DNA from: Ilumatobacteraceae bacterium | GTDB lineage: Bacteria > Actinomycetota > Acidimicrobiia > Acidimicrobiales > Ilumatobacteraceae | Reading direction: 5' to 3' | Length of the DNA: 64,000 nt | Assembly: GCA_025463305.1 (NCBI GenBank) | Contig: JAOBWK010000008.1 | Coordinates: 32,103-96,102 of the forward strand | Shown: piece after piece, positions 51,657 through 59,340 of the stretch | How the letters are laid out: every line of letters starts with the position of its first letter | How positions within the stretch are numbered: the first letter of the stretch is position 1 | The notes under the pieces: generated by a model | Database searches by the model: none | The model's input: only the letters and a program-made list of their open reading frames with translations | Told to the model about the DNA's origin: nothing | Translations under genes and position numbers: made by a program

Positions 51657-51698
51657 ACCCCGCCGCGGGCTGACGATCTTGGCGCCTGTTCCTGGTGA

Positions 51699-53300
51699 TC
51701 ACGCACCAGCGATGAGGGCGAGCGCCGTCTCCTTGGCCCACTTGTAGTCGGCCTTGCCGACCGGCGTGCGCTGGACCACGTCGATGAAGAACACGGTGCG
51801 CGGCATCTTGTAGTCGGACAGCACGTTGCGGCTGTGGGCCTGCACGTCGGCCTCGGTGAGGGTGTGGCCCTCGCGGATCTGCACGATCGCGGTGACCTGC
51901 TCACCCCAACGCTCGTTCGGGGTGCCGACGACGACGGCGTCGAACACCGACTCGTGCTTCTTCAGCGCGGCCTCGACCTCTTCGGGGTAGATCTTCTCGC
52001 CACCGGAGTTGATGCTCACCGAACCGCGGCCGAGCAGGCTGACGGTGCCGTCGTGCTCGATGCGCGCGAAGTCGCCCGGGATCACCCACCGCTTGCCGGC
52101 GTAGGTGGGGAACGTCGCGGCCGTCTTGGCCTCGTCCTTGTAGTAGCCGAGCGGGATGTGACCGGAGCGGGCCAGCTTGCCGGTGACGCCGACAGCGCAC
52201 TGGACGCCGTCGTCGTCGAGCACGGTGGTGTCGTCGCTCATCTGGAACCGTGGCGCGCTGTAGCCCTCGCCCGCGTCGACCTTCGCCCCGGCGGCCCCGG
52301 TCTCGGATGCGCCGAACGCGTCGTTCATCGCGATGTTCGGGGCGGCGGCCTTCATCTGGGCGCGCACCGCGGCCGACAGCGGCGCGCCACCGTTGCCGAA
52401 CGCGAACAGCATCGACAGGTCGTACTTCCCCGGTGCTTCGGCGAGCGCCTCGGCCAGCGGACGAACCATCGCATCGCCGATGGTGGCGATGCTGTTGACC
52501 TTCTCGTCGGCGGCGATCTGGAGGATCGCGTGTGGATCGAACTTGCGTTGGCACGACAGCACGAACTTGGCCGCCATGAACAGCCCGTTGCTCAGTGCCC
52601 ACTGCGCGCCGCCGTGCATCATCGGCCCGAGCGCCATCATCGTCGGCTGGAACGCGCCGGCCTCCACGGCGGCGCGCACCTCGTTGCCGAGGTCCTCCGC
52701 CGAGGCCAGCGGCCGGTTGCCGCGCCCGGCGTTCATGATCGCGAAGAACGCGTCCTCGTGGCGCCACATGACTCCCTTCGGCATGCCCGTGGTTCCGCCG
52801 GTGTAGAGGATGTACAGATCGTCGTCGGAGCGCTCCCAGCCGAGCTCGGCAGCCGTCGCGCGCACGGGTGAGGCGGCGGCGAGCGCGGCCTCGTACTGCG
52901 GGCCGATCTCGAGCACCGAGTGCACGTTCGGCAGATCGGCGAGCACCGCGTCGAGGCGCTCGCGGAACTGCGACTCGACGATGACCGCGACGCAATCGGC
53001 GTTGTCGTACAGGTACTGCAGCTCGTCGGCCATGTAGCGGTAGTTGACGTTGATCGGCACCGCGCTGATCTTGAAGCAGGCGATGAACGCCTCCACCCAT
53101 TCGGCGCAGTTCATCGCGTGGATGGCGACGTGGTCGAGGCGGCGCACGCCGACCGACACGAGGTGGTTGGCGAGCCGGGTGGCCCGCTCGTCGAGCTCGC
53201 GGTAGGTGCGGCGCACGTCGCCGGCCACCAGCGCGTCGCGGTCGGGCGCTGCGTCGGCGACCTCCTCGAACAGGTCGGCGATGTTGAAGGTGCGGCTCAT
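51699..53300 (-). CDS. Acyl-CoA synthetase, FadD19/FadD3-like
   Basis: A 533-residue ligase. The P-loop is LYILYTGGTTGMPKGVMWRHED, where Ser of the usual TSGTTG is Gly and V-M-W-R follows: this wording is typical of FadD19/FadD17-type ligases that activate sterol side chains and similar branched acids in mycobacteria. Other motifs are NDAFGASETGAAG, PGDFARIEHDG, GGEKIYPEEVE and the catalytic lysine VGKADYKW. It is last in a minus-strand unit after a beta-rich unknown protein (12 bases) and a luciferase-like enzyme. A role in steroid, terpenoid or long branched acid breakdown is inferred. Confidence 0.9.
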   Translation of the reverse strand: MSRTFNIADLFEEVADAAPDRDALVAGDVRRTYRELDERATRLANHLVSVGVRRLDHVAIHAMNCAEWVEAFIACFKISAVPINVNYRYMADELQYLYDNADCVAVIVESQFRERLDAVLADLPNVHSVLEIGPQYEAALAAASPVRATAAELGWERSDDDLYILYTGGTTGMPKGVMWRHEDAFFAIMNAGRGNRPLASAEDLGNEVRAAVEAGAFQPTMMALGPMMHGGAQWALSNGLFMAAKFVLSCQRKFDPHAILQIAADEKVNSIATIGDAMVRPLAEALAEAPGKYDLSMLFAFGNGGAPLSAAVRAQMKAAAPNIAMNDAFGASETGAAGAKVDAGEGYSAPRFQMSDDTTVLDDDGVQCAVGVTGKLARSGHIPLGYYKDEAKTAATFPTYAGKRWVIPGDFARIEHDGTVSLLGRGSVSINSGGEKIYPEEVEAALKKHESVFDAVVVGTPNERWGEQVTAIVQIREGHTLTEADVQAHSRNVLSDYKMPRTVFFIDVVQRTPVGKADYKWAKETALALIAGA

Positions 53301-53312
53301 CGCGTCGTCCCG

Positions 53313-54479
53313 CTACTTGGTGACGTAGCCGTCGAGCATGTCGGTGAAGCCGTACTGGTCGTGCGGCCCGATGATCATGTTCTCGTACAAGCCGTAGCCG
53401 ACGTGGGTGCCGAGGTGATCGGTGTACGTGAACTTGGCGCCGTTGTCGACGATGCCGAACAGCCGGGCCTTGCCCTCGGGCGAGTCGAGGTCGAGCTCGA
53501 AGTGCTGGGTGACGGGCTCTGCGCCCTGCCACTGGCCATGCTTCCAGTCCGGGTCGTAGCCGTAGCCGGTGCCGACGCCCACGTACGTCGCGATCTGCGG
53601 CTCGACGGTGATGTCGATCAGCTCGCCGGGCGCGTCGTCGTCGGCCGCCGTCGGGGCGTTCATGTACAGGTGCGCACCGGTGCTGAACCGGGTGCCCTCG
53701 GTGAACGTCATCTGGTGGCGCGAGCGGGTGAACACCTCGTTGGGCCGGCTCCCTCCATCTTGGCCACTGCCGATCGGCCAGATCCGCACCGACTCGGTCA
53801 TGACGCGGCTGCCGTCGGTGTGCTCCTGCATGATGATGACGAGCGTGTGGTCCTCGAACTGCACCGGGCAGTAGATCCAGAACCAGCTGAACGGCGCCTT
53901 GGCGCGGATGCCCTGCGGCTCGCTCTCGCCGATCGGGCGCACGCCCCACGAACGGTCGCGCGTGCCGTACCAGTCGTCGTGGTTCACGTCGAACGTGGTG
54001 CCGTTGACGTTGATGGTCCCGGCCCAGTTGCCGGTCTGGGCGAGGCGTGTGGTGTCGAAGATGATGCGGCCCTGCTCGCGCACGTAGTGGCGGGGCTCCT
54101 CGAGCGGCTCGTGGGTGCCGGTGAACGTGCAGTCGAACTCGATGCCCCACTCGTTCGGCTCGCAGCGCACGCGCAGCTGGCGCAGCGGCTCGACGACGTC
54201 GACGCTGATCGGTCCGACCGACGGCTTGAGCCGGTCCATCAGCTCGAGCTCCTGGGACGCGCGCACGACCTGGTGCTGGCCCTCGTAGCGGACGAGGACG
54301 AACGCGTCGGTGACGCCGAGGTTCGGGTAGACGCCGAGGCCGGCGATGAACATCGCCTTGCCGGTCTTCTCGAAGCCCATGAAGTAGTAGCGGTCGTAGA
54401 AGTTGCGATCGCTGGTGGCCACGTAGCGCATCGGCTCCGCGAACTGATGGATCGGGTATTCGTCGAGGTTGGTCAGCAT
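53313..54479 (-). CDS. Conserved beta-rich protein of unknown function (lipocalin/CrtC-like)
   Basis: A 388-residue soluble protein without signal peptide. It begins EYPIHQFAEPMRYVATSDRNFYDRYYF and has repeated aromatic-rich strands such as NHDDWYGTRDRSWGVRP and FSWFWIYCPVQFEDHT; this W-G-x-R-D-R-S-W-G-V-R-P block is the mark of the DUF7064/7065 and AttH/CrtC-like beta-barrel group that binds or hydrates lipophilic molecules. It lies between an acyl-CoA ligase and a luciferase-like gene in one operon, so a role with a hydrophobic acyl substrate is likely. No catalytic residue can be assigned. Confidence 0.72.
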   Translation of the reverse strand: MLTNLDEYPIHQFAEPMRYVATSDRNFYDRYYFMGFEKTGKAMFIAGLGVYPNLGVTDAFVLVRYEGQHQVVRASQELELMDRLKPSVGPISVDVVEPLRQLRVRCEPNEWGIEFDCTFTGTHEPLEEPRHYVREQGRIIFDTTRLAQTGNWAGTINVNGTTFDVNHDDWYGTRDRSWGVRPIGESEPQGIRAKAPFSWFWIYCPVQFEDHTLVIIMQEHTDGSRVMTESVRIWPIGSGQDGGSRPNEVFTRSRHQMTFTEGTRFSTGAHLYMNAPTAADDDAPGELIDITVEPQIATYVGVGTGYGYDPDWKHGQWQGAEPVTQHFELDLDSPEGKARLFGIVDNGAKFTYTDHLGTHVGYGLYENMIIGPHDQYGFTDMLDGYVTK

Positions 54480-54506
54480 CGTGGTTCCGTTCAGGAGCGA
54501 AGGGGT

Positions 54507-55424
54507 TCAGGAGATGGTGGTGAGGAGTGGTGCGACGTCGGTGGCGAACGCCACCATCTGCTCGCACTGCTCGTCGCAACTGCGCGCCCGGAAGCGCACC
54601 TGGATCTGGTTCACGCCGGTGGCGGTGCCGGCGAGGATCTGCTCGGCGATGGCGACCGGCGAGCCGCTGATGGTGCCGGGTGCGACCTCGAAGTCGGGAT
54701 CGCCGACGTAGATGAACGGCGTGATGTGGCCGATCATCATCGGCATCTCGGCGCGGCCGGCGGCCTCGCGCTGGGCCTGCAGCGAGTCCACCATCGCCTG
54801 GTTCGACGGGCCCTGCGGCAGCCAGCCGTCTCCGAACTTCGCCGCGCGGGCGATGGCGGGGCCACTCGAGCCCGCGACCCAGATCGGCGGACGGGGTGAC
54901 TGCACCGGCGCGGGCAGCGCACCGAAGCCGTCGACGAACTCGCTCTCCAGTGCGGCGGCGAGGACGGGGATGCCCTCGTCGGTGAGCTTGCCGCGACGGT
55001 GGAAGTCGACGCCGAGCTTGTCGAACTCGGCCTCGACGTGGCCGGCGCCGATGCCGATCAGGGCACGGCCGCGCGACAGGTAGTCGAGCTGGGCGAACTG
55101 CTTGGCGGCCATCAGCGGATGGCGGTAGGCGAGCACGTACACGTGGGTCAGCAGACCGACCTTGGTGGTGTGCGCGGCGAGCCACGAGAGCGTGCTGATC
55201 GGCTCCATCCAGAGCGTGCCCATCCCGCCCACCACGGACTCGGGCAGGGTGACGTGATCGCAGACGCCGATGTAGTGGTAGCCGGCGTCGTCGGCGGTCT
55301 TGGCGATGCGGGCCAGCTCGGTGGGACCCGACTGGGCCTCCCACGTGCCGACGAAGCTGGCGCTCTGGGACTGGATCGGCAGCTGGATGCCGAACACCCG
55401 GGTGCCGGACGGGATCTCGATCAT
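54507..55424 (-). CDS. Luciferase-like (LLM) F420-dependent oxidoreductase
   Basis: A 305-residue enzyme: GTRVFGIQLPIQSQSASF, ARIAKTADDAGYHYIGVCDHV, GLLTHVYVLAYRHPLMAAKQF, LDYLSRGRALIGIGAGHVEAEFDKLGVDF and WVAGSSGPAIARAAKFGDGWLP are the classical F420-dependent LLM signature (TIGR03619-like). It is the first gene of the unit with the beta-rich protein (27 bases) and the sterol-type acyl-CoA ligase. The ATG at 55424 was taken because upstream in-frame codons overlap a palindrome, probable operator of this operon. Confidence 0.9.
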   Translation of the reverse strand: MIEIPSGTRVFGIQLPIQSQSASFVGTWEAQSGPTELARIAKTADDAGYHYIGVCDHVTLPESVVGGMGTLWMEPISTLSWLAAHTTKVGLLTHVYVLAYRHPLMAAKQFAQLDYLSRGRALIGIGAGHVEAEFDKLGVDFHRRGKLTDEGIPVLAAALESEFVDGFGALPAPVQSPRPPIWVAGSSGPAIARAAKFGDGWLPQGPSNQAMVDSLQAQREAAGRAEMPMMIGHITPFIYVGDPDFEVAPGTISGSPVAIAEQILAGTATGVNQIQVRFRARSCDEQCEQMVAFATDVAPLLTTIS

Positions 55425-55455
55425 GCGGGCGACAGTAACGCACGCCTCCGAGAAA

Positions 55456-55472
55456 TCTGACACCGCGTCAGA
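55456..55472. promoter_or_regulatory. TCTGAC-N5-GTCAGA palindrome upstream of the LLM/ligase operon
   Basis: Perfect 6-bp arms (55456-55461 and 55467-55472) flank ACCGC, 31 bases before the start of the luciferase-like gene. The TGACACCGCGTCA core resembles TetR-type operators of actinobacterial lipid catabolism. No TetR gene is adjacent; the nearest regulator is the MmyB-like gene upstream on the same strand. Confidence 0.5.
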
Positions 55473-55503
55473 TGCGTGAGTCAGCCGAAATGTCGGCGGC
55501 CGT

Positions 55504-56331
55504 TCAGCCGATGTCGCGCCACTGGGCGAGGCGCTGGGCGCTGTCGTCGCCGGGCAGCGGGAGCTGGCAGATGACCCGCAGGTACGGCCACTCGGACGGG
55601 ATCATCTGCTGGTACTCGAACGTCAGCGAGCCGGCGCGCGGGTGGTTGTAGCGGCGCAACCGGGTCTGGAACCCGGCGACGTCGTGCTGCGGCCACCACT
55701 CCGCGAACTCGGGGCTGGCCGATGCGATCCGGTCGACGAGCGCGATCACGAGCGGGTCGTCGAAGAACATCGTCGTGCCGGCGCGGAACTCGGCGAGCGT
55801 GCTGCGCGCCCGGTCCTCCCAGTCGGCGATGAGCCGGCGCGCGCTCGGCTCGCAGAACATCACCCAGAGCAGGTTGCGCTCGTCGGGCGCGAGATCGCGG
55901 ATGGCCGCGTACAGCCGCTCCTCGGCGGCGTTCCAGCTGACCAGCTCCCACCGCGGCCCGAGCACGTACGCCGGTGCGGGCTCCATCGAGGCGATCAACC
56001 GGTTCAGTGCATCGGGTGCCTCGATGACAGCGTCGAGCGGATCGGCGGCGCGCCCGTCGGCCTGGGCGAGGGCGAGGAGGTGGTCGCGACCGGCGTCGTC
56101 GAGCCGCAGGGCGCGGGCGAGCGCGAGCAGCACGTCGCGCGAGGCGTTGATCCGCCGGCCCTGCTCGAGCCACGTGTACCAGGTGACCGACACGCCGGCG
56201 AGCAGCGCGATCTCCTCGCGGCGCAGCCCCGGCGTGCGCCGGCGGCCACCGGGTGGCAGCCCGACGTCGGCCGGCCGCAGCGCTTCCCGCCGGGCGCGGA
56301 GGAACTCTCCCAGCTCGGCGCGACGGTCCAT
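55504..56331 (-). CDS. XRE-type regulator with MmyB-like ligand domain
   Basis: A 275-residue regulator. The helix-turn-helix is in the first 85 residues: LRREEIALLAGVSVTWYTWLEQGRRINAS, the usual opening of MmyB-like proteins (P-G-L-R-R-E-E-I). The C-terminal PAS-like domain contains YVLGPRWELVSWNAAEERLY and HPRAGSLTFEYQQMIPSEWPYLRVICQLP, the signature of the MmyB ligand domain, known to bind fatty acids in a Streptomyces-like homologue family. Its targets may be the neighbouring operons, including the acyl-CoA ligase cluster, but this is inference. Confidence 0.9.
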   Translation of the reverse strand: MDRRAELGEFLRARREALRPADVGLPPGGRRRTPGLRREEIALLAGVSVTWYTWLEQGRRINASRDVLLALARALRLDDAGRDHLLALAQADGRAADPLDAVIEAPDALNRLIASMEPAPAYVLGPRWELVSWNAAEERLYAAIRDLAPDERNLLWVMFCEPSARRLIADWEDRARSTLAEFRAGTTMFFDDPLVIALVDRIASASPEFAEWWPQHDVAGFQTRLRRYNHPRAGSLTFEYQQMIPSEWPYLRVICQLPLPGDDSAQRLAQWRDIG

Positions 56332-56401
56332 CTTCCCATTGGATCAGATCGCGGCCACCGGCCCCCGGGTCATTGGATCGCCTCGCCGACCACGGATCGC
56401 C

Positions 56402-57940
56402 TCAGGGGTCGACGGTCAGCTCGTGGAGGCGGTGGTCGATGGCCGTCAGCGCGACGCGGGCGTCGGTGTAGACGTCGAAGAAGTCCGAGTAGCGATCGTG
56501 GGCGTCCTCGTCGGGCTCGTGGCTGCTCACGATCCGGCAGCAGTGCGCCGCCGCATCGTGCACGTCGGCGAACACGCCGATGCCGACGCCGGCCAGCACC
56601 GCCGCACCGAACGAGGCGTCGCCGTTCGCCGGCAGCAGCACCTGTCGGCCGAGCACGTCGGCGATGATCTGCCGCCAGGTCGCGCTCCGTGCGCCGCCGC
56701 CGACCAGCCGGATCGTGTCGTAGCGCATGCCCAGTCCTTCGGCGACGGTCATCGCGTCGCGGATCGCGAACGCGATCCCCTCGTAGAGGGCCCGCGCGAA
56801 GTGGGCGCGCTCGTGCTGGAACGTGACGCCGATGAAGTCGCCGCGCAGCTGCGGATCCCAGTGCGGGGCGCGCTCGCCGGCGAGGTACGGATGGAACAGC
56901 AGCCCCTCGCTGCCCGGTGTGACGCCGGCCGCCATCGCGTCCATCGCGTCAAAGCCACCGCCGTCGTGGTCGAGGTCGGCGAAGAACCGGTCGCGCAGCC
57001 AGCGGTGCGCCGATGCGCACGAGTTGATGCCGGTGGCGGTGTAGTAGAGCCCGTCGATGATGTGCGGGTAGCACGACACGGGGGGACGCACCAGCGGTCC
57101 GTCGGCCACCTGGTAGGTGACGCCCGCGGTGGCCAGCTTCACCGCGCCCTGGCCGGGCTCGGTCGCGCCGGCGCCGAACAGCTCGACGGTGGTGTCGTTG
57201 CTGCCGCAGACGACGGGCGTGCCGGCGCGCAGCCCGCACTGCGCAGCGGCCTCAGCCGTGACCGCGCCGACGACGTCGGTCGGCCGCACGATCGGCGGCA
57301 GCGTGGCGATGTCCCAGCCGACGAGGTCGCACAGCTCGGCGGACCAGCCGCCGGTCGTCGAGTCGGCCAGCAGCGCGCCGACGGCGTCGCTGTAGTCGGT
57401 GCACCACTCGCCGGTGAGCCGGAACCGCAGCCAGTCCTTCGACAGGAACACCCGGCGGGTCAGCTCGGCGGCCTGCGGATCGTGGCGGCGGATCCACAGC
57501 AGCTGCGGGAGCAGCCACGTCGGGTTGGCGCGGTTGAGTGACAGCTCGACGATGCGCGCGTCGGCACGCTCGCGCAGCTCCTCCGCCTCGGCAGCGCTGC
57601 GCGAGTCGCTCCACAGGATGGCCGGTCGCAGCGGCGTGCCGCCGTCGTCGGCGAGCACGCCGATGTGCGCACCGCCCGACATCCCGACGGCGGCGATGTC
57701 GGCGGCGTCGAGGCCTGCGGCGCCCAGCGCGGCGGGGATCGCGAGGCACGCCGCGGTCCACCAGTCGGCCGGATCCTGCTCGGCCCAGCCGAAGCGCGGG
57801 TTCGAGGTCGCGATGCTGGCCGAGCCCTCGCCGAGCGTGGTGCCGTCGTCGGTGATGATCGACACCTTGACCCCGCCCGCGCCGAGATCGATCCCCATCA
57901 ACGCCGACGAGGTGGGCAACGTGTTCACCCGTGCCGTCAT
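56402..57940 (-). CDS. FGGY-family sugar kinase, xylulokinase-like
   Basis: A 512-residue kinase. The ATP/phosphate motif is MGIDLGAGGVKVSII (Asp18), then the substrate-binding GMSGGAHIGVLAD and ILWSDSRSAAEAEEL, the C-terminal ATPase core GSNDTTVELFGAG, and YLAGERAPHWDPQLRGDFIGV, IRLVGGGARSATWRQIIADVLG with DASFGAAVLAG. The pattern D-P-x-x-R-G-x-F-x-G and length match xylulose/other pentose or polyol kinases. It is the last gene of a four-gene unit and overlaps its predecessor by ATGA. The sugar is not known. Confidence 0.9.
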   Translation of the reverse strand: MTARVNTLPTSSALMGIDLGAGGVKVSIITDDGTTLGEGSASIATSNPRFGWAEQDPADWWTAACLAIPAALGAAGLDAADIAAVGMSGGAHIGVLADDGGTPLRPAILWSDSRSAAEAEELRERADARIVELSLNRANPTWLLPQLLWIRRHDPQAAELTRRVFLSKDWLRFRLTGEWCTDYSDAVGALLADSTTGGWSAELCDLVGWDIATLPPIVRPTDVVGAVTAEAAAQCGLRAGTPVVCGSNDTTVELFGAGATEPGQGAVKLATAGVTYQVADGPLVRPPVSCYPHIIDGLYYTATGINSCASAHRWLRDRFFADLDHDGGGFDAMDAMAAGVTPGSEGLLFHPYLAGERAPHWDPQLRGDFIGVTFQHERAHFARALYEGIAFAIRDAMTVAEGLGMRYDTIRLVGGGARSATWRQIIADVLGRQVLLPANGDASFGAAVLAGVGIGVFADVHDAAAHCCRIVSSHEPDEDAHDRYSDFFDVYTDARVALTAIDHRLHELTVDP

Positions 57941-58605
57941 CCGTGCGTCGCCTCGAGCACGTCGCGCAGCTGTGAGCCGAGGTGCCCCTTGCGTGGCGAG
58001 AACGAGCCATCGAGCACCGCGGTGCCGATCGTGAACGCGTCGGCGCCGGCCCGGCGCAGTGCGTCGATCTGTTCGACGGTCGACACGCTGCCTGCCACGA
58101 CGAGCTGCCCGCTGGTGCCGCGCCGGGCGGCCTCGACGAGCGCGACGGGATCGGCCTCGGTGGCGCGGTAGGCGAGCAGGTCGACGCCGGCACACCCGGC
58201 GGCGGCGAAGTCGCGGCACTGCTGCTCGACCAGCTCGGGCGAGCCGCCGAGCAGCGTGGGATGGCCGACGGGGAGGCCAGGGAACGGCAGGTACTCGATC
58301 GACGTGCCCTCCAGGATCGCCAGCGTCTCGGACACCTGGGTGCCACCCATCAGCCGGTCGACGCCGATGGTGACGGCCGCTCGGGCCGATGTCAGGCACG
58401 CCTCGGGCGAGGTGCTGACGACCTCGAGGTACGTCGTCACGCCGCCGGACTGCATCCGCCGGTTCAGCTCGACGAGCGTGTCGAGGTCGACCCCGACGTC
58501 CTTGAAGCCGGCGTGGGTCACGCCCACCGAGTCGATCGCCGCCCAGGTGTCGAGGCAGTCGACGACGGTCTCGTCCGAGCGGGTGAGCATGAAGATGAAG
58601 TCCAC
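57937..58605 (-). CDS. TIM-barrel phosphate-binding protein of unknown function
   Basis: A 222-residue barrel protein, short and complete. Key strands are VTHAGFKDVGVDLDTLVELNR, TTYLEVVSTSPEAC, IGVDRLMGGTQVSETL and the phosphate-binding end LVVAGSVSTVEQIDALRRAGADAFTIGTAVLDG, where G-S-V/I-S and G-A-D-A-x-x-x-G-x-A-x-x are the standard phosphate loops of aldolases and epimerases. It sits between an amidotransferase-like gene and an FGGY sugar kinase (ATGA overlap), so a sugar-phosphate aldolase, epimerase or isomerase role is plausible. The start GTG at 58605 is a choice; a nearby ATG six codons in is possible. Confidence 0.65.
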   Translation of the reverse strand: MDFIFMLTRSDETVVDCLDTWAAIDSVGVTHAGFKDVGVDLDTLVELNRRMQSGGVTTYLEVVSTSPEACLTSARAAVTIGVDRLMGGTQVSETLAILEGTSIEYLPFPGLPVGHPTLLGGSPELVEQQCRDFAAAGCAGVDLLAYRATEADPVALVEAARRGTSGQLVVAGSVSTVEQIDALRRAGADAFTIGTAVLDGSFSPRKGHLGSQLRDVLEATHG

Positions 58606-58622
58606 GGCGAGATGTTGTCCGT

Positions 58623-59315
58623 TCAGAGGCAGGCGGCGACGAACCGGTCGAACAGCCGCTGTTGGATGGGATCGTCGGCGGCCGTGTCCTCGGGATGCCA
58701 CTGCACCCCGAGCACCCAGGCGTCGCCGTGCTCGGGCGAGGGCGCGAGCTCGATCGCCTCCGTCGTGCCGTCCGGCGCGACGGCGGTGCTGAGCAGCCCG
58801 TCGCCGAGCCGGTCGATCGCCTGGTGGTGCACCGACGACACCCGCGCCGAGCCGGCGCCGACGATGTCGTGCAGCCGCGAGCCCGCGACGATCCTCACGT
58901 CGTGGACGACGCCGACGGCGCCCGGCGCGTCGACCGGATGGTGCGATGCGGCGTCCACACCGGCGAGATCGGTGAGCGTGCCGCCGCGCACGACGTTGAG
59001 CAGCTGCGCGCCGCGGCACAGCCCGAGCACCGGCACGCCGAGCGCGATCGCGGCGCGGGTGAGGGCCATCTCGGCGTCGTCCTGCACGGCAGCGCTGCCG
59101 ACGTCGGCGCCGCCCTGCAGGCACAGGCCCGATGCCCGGGCGAGCAGTGCGTCGGCCTCGGTCGCGGTGAACGGCGCTGGCGGGAGCAGCCACACCTCGG
59201 CACCGGCGCGGCGCAGCGCGTCGATCGCCGGCTGGACCGCGAACACGGCCGGATGCCGGCTCGCCCGCCCGGCGTCGGCGCGGCGGGTCGGCACGATGAC
59301 GAGCGGCGTGCTCAT
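58623..59315 (-). CDS. C26-family gamma-glutamyl hydrolase / glutamine amidotransferase-like protein
   Basis: A 230-residue class I amidotransferase fold. The nucleophile Cys is in VLGLCRGAQLLNVV, preceded by LCLQGGADV, and the catalytic His-Glu pair is in LGVQWHPED, with SSVHHQAID in front. This layout is that of gamma-glutamyl-GABA hydrolase (PuuD) of putrescine use. A stand-alone hydrolase of gamma-glutamyl compounds is likely. It begins 25 bases after the CocE-type gene and is followed by the TIM-barrel gene after 17 bases, so the four genes look co-transcribed. Confidence 0.86.
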   Translation of the reverse strand: MSTPLVIVPTRRADAGRASRHPAVFAVQPAIDALRRAGAEVWLLPPAPFTATEADALLARASGLCLQGGADVGSAAVQDDAEMALTRAAIALGVPVLGLCRGAQLLNVVRGGTLTDLAGVDAASHHPVDAPGAVGVVHDVRIVAGSRLHDIVGAGSARVSSVHHQAIDRLGDGLLSTAVAPDGTTEAIELAPSPEHGDAWVLGVQWHPEDTAADDPIQQRLFDRFVAACL

Positions 59316-59340
59316 CCGCCCACCGAGGGATCGGGCGTGC

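Noticed and set aside
51901..55443. Antisense-frame reading frame of 1180 residues across three genes
   Set aside because: It runs in another frame of the minus strand over three clearly recognised genes and has an Arg/Pro/Ala-rich, low-complexity composition.
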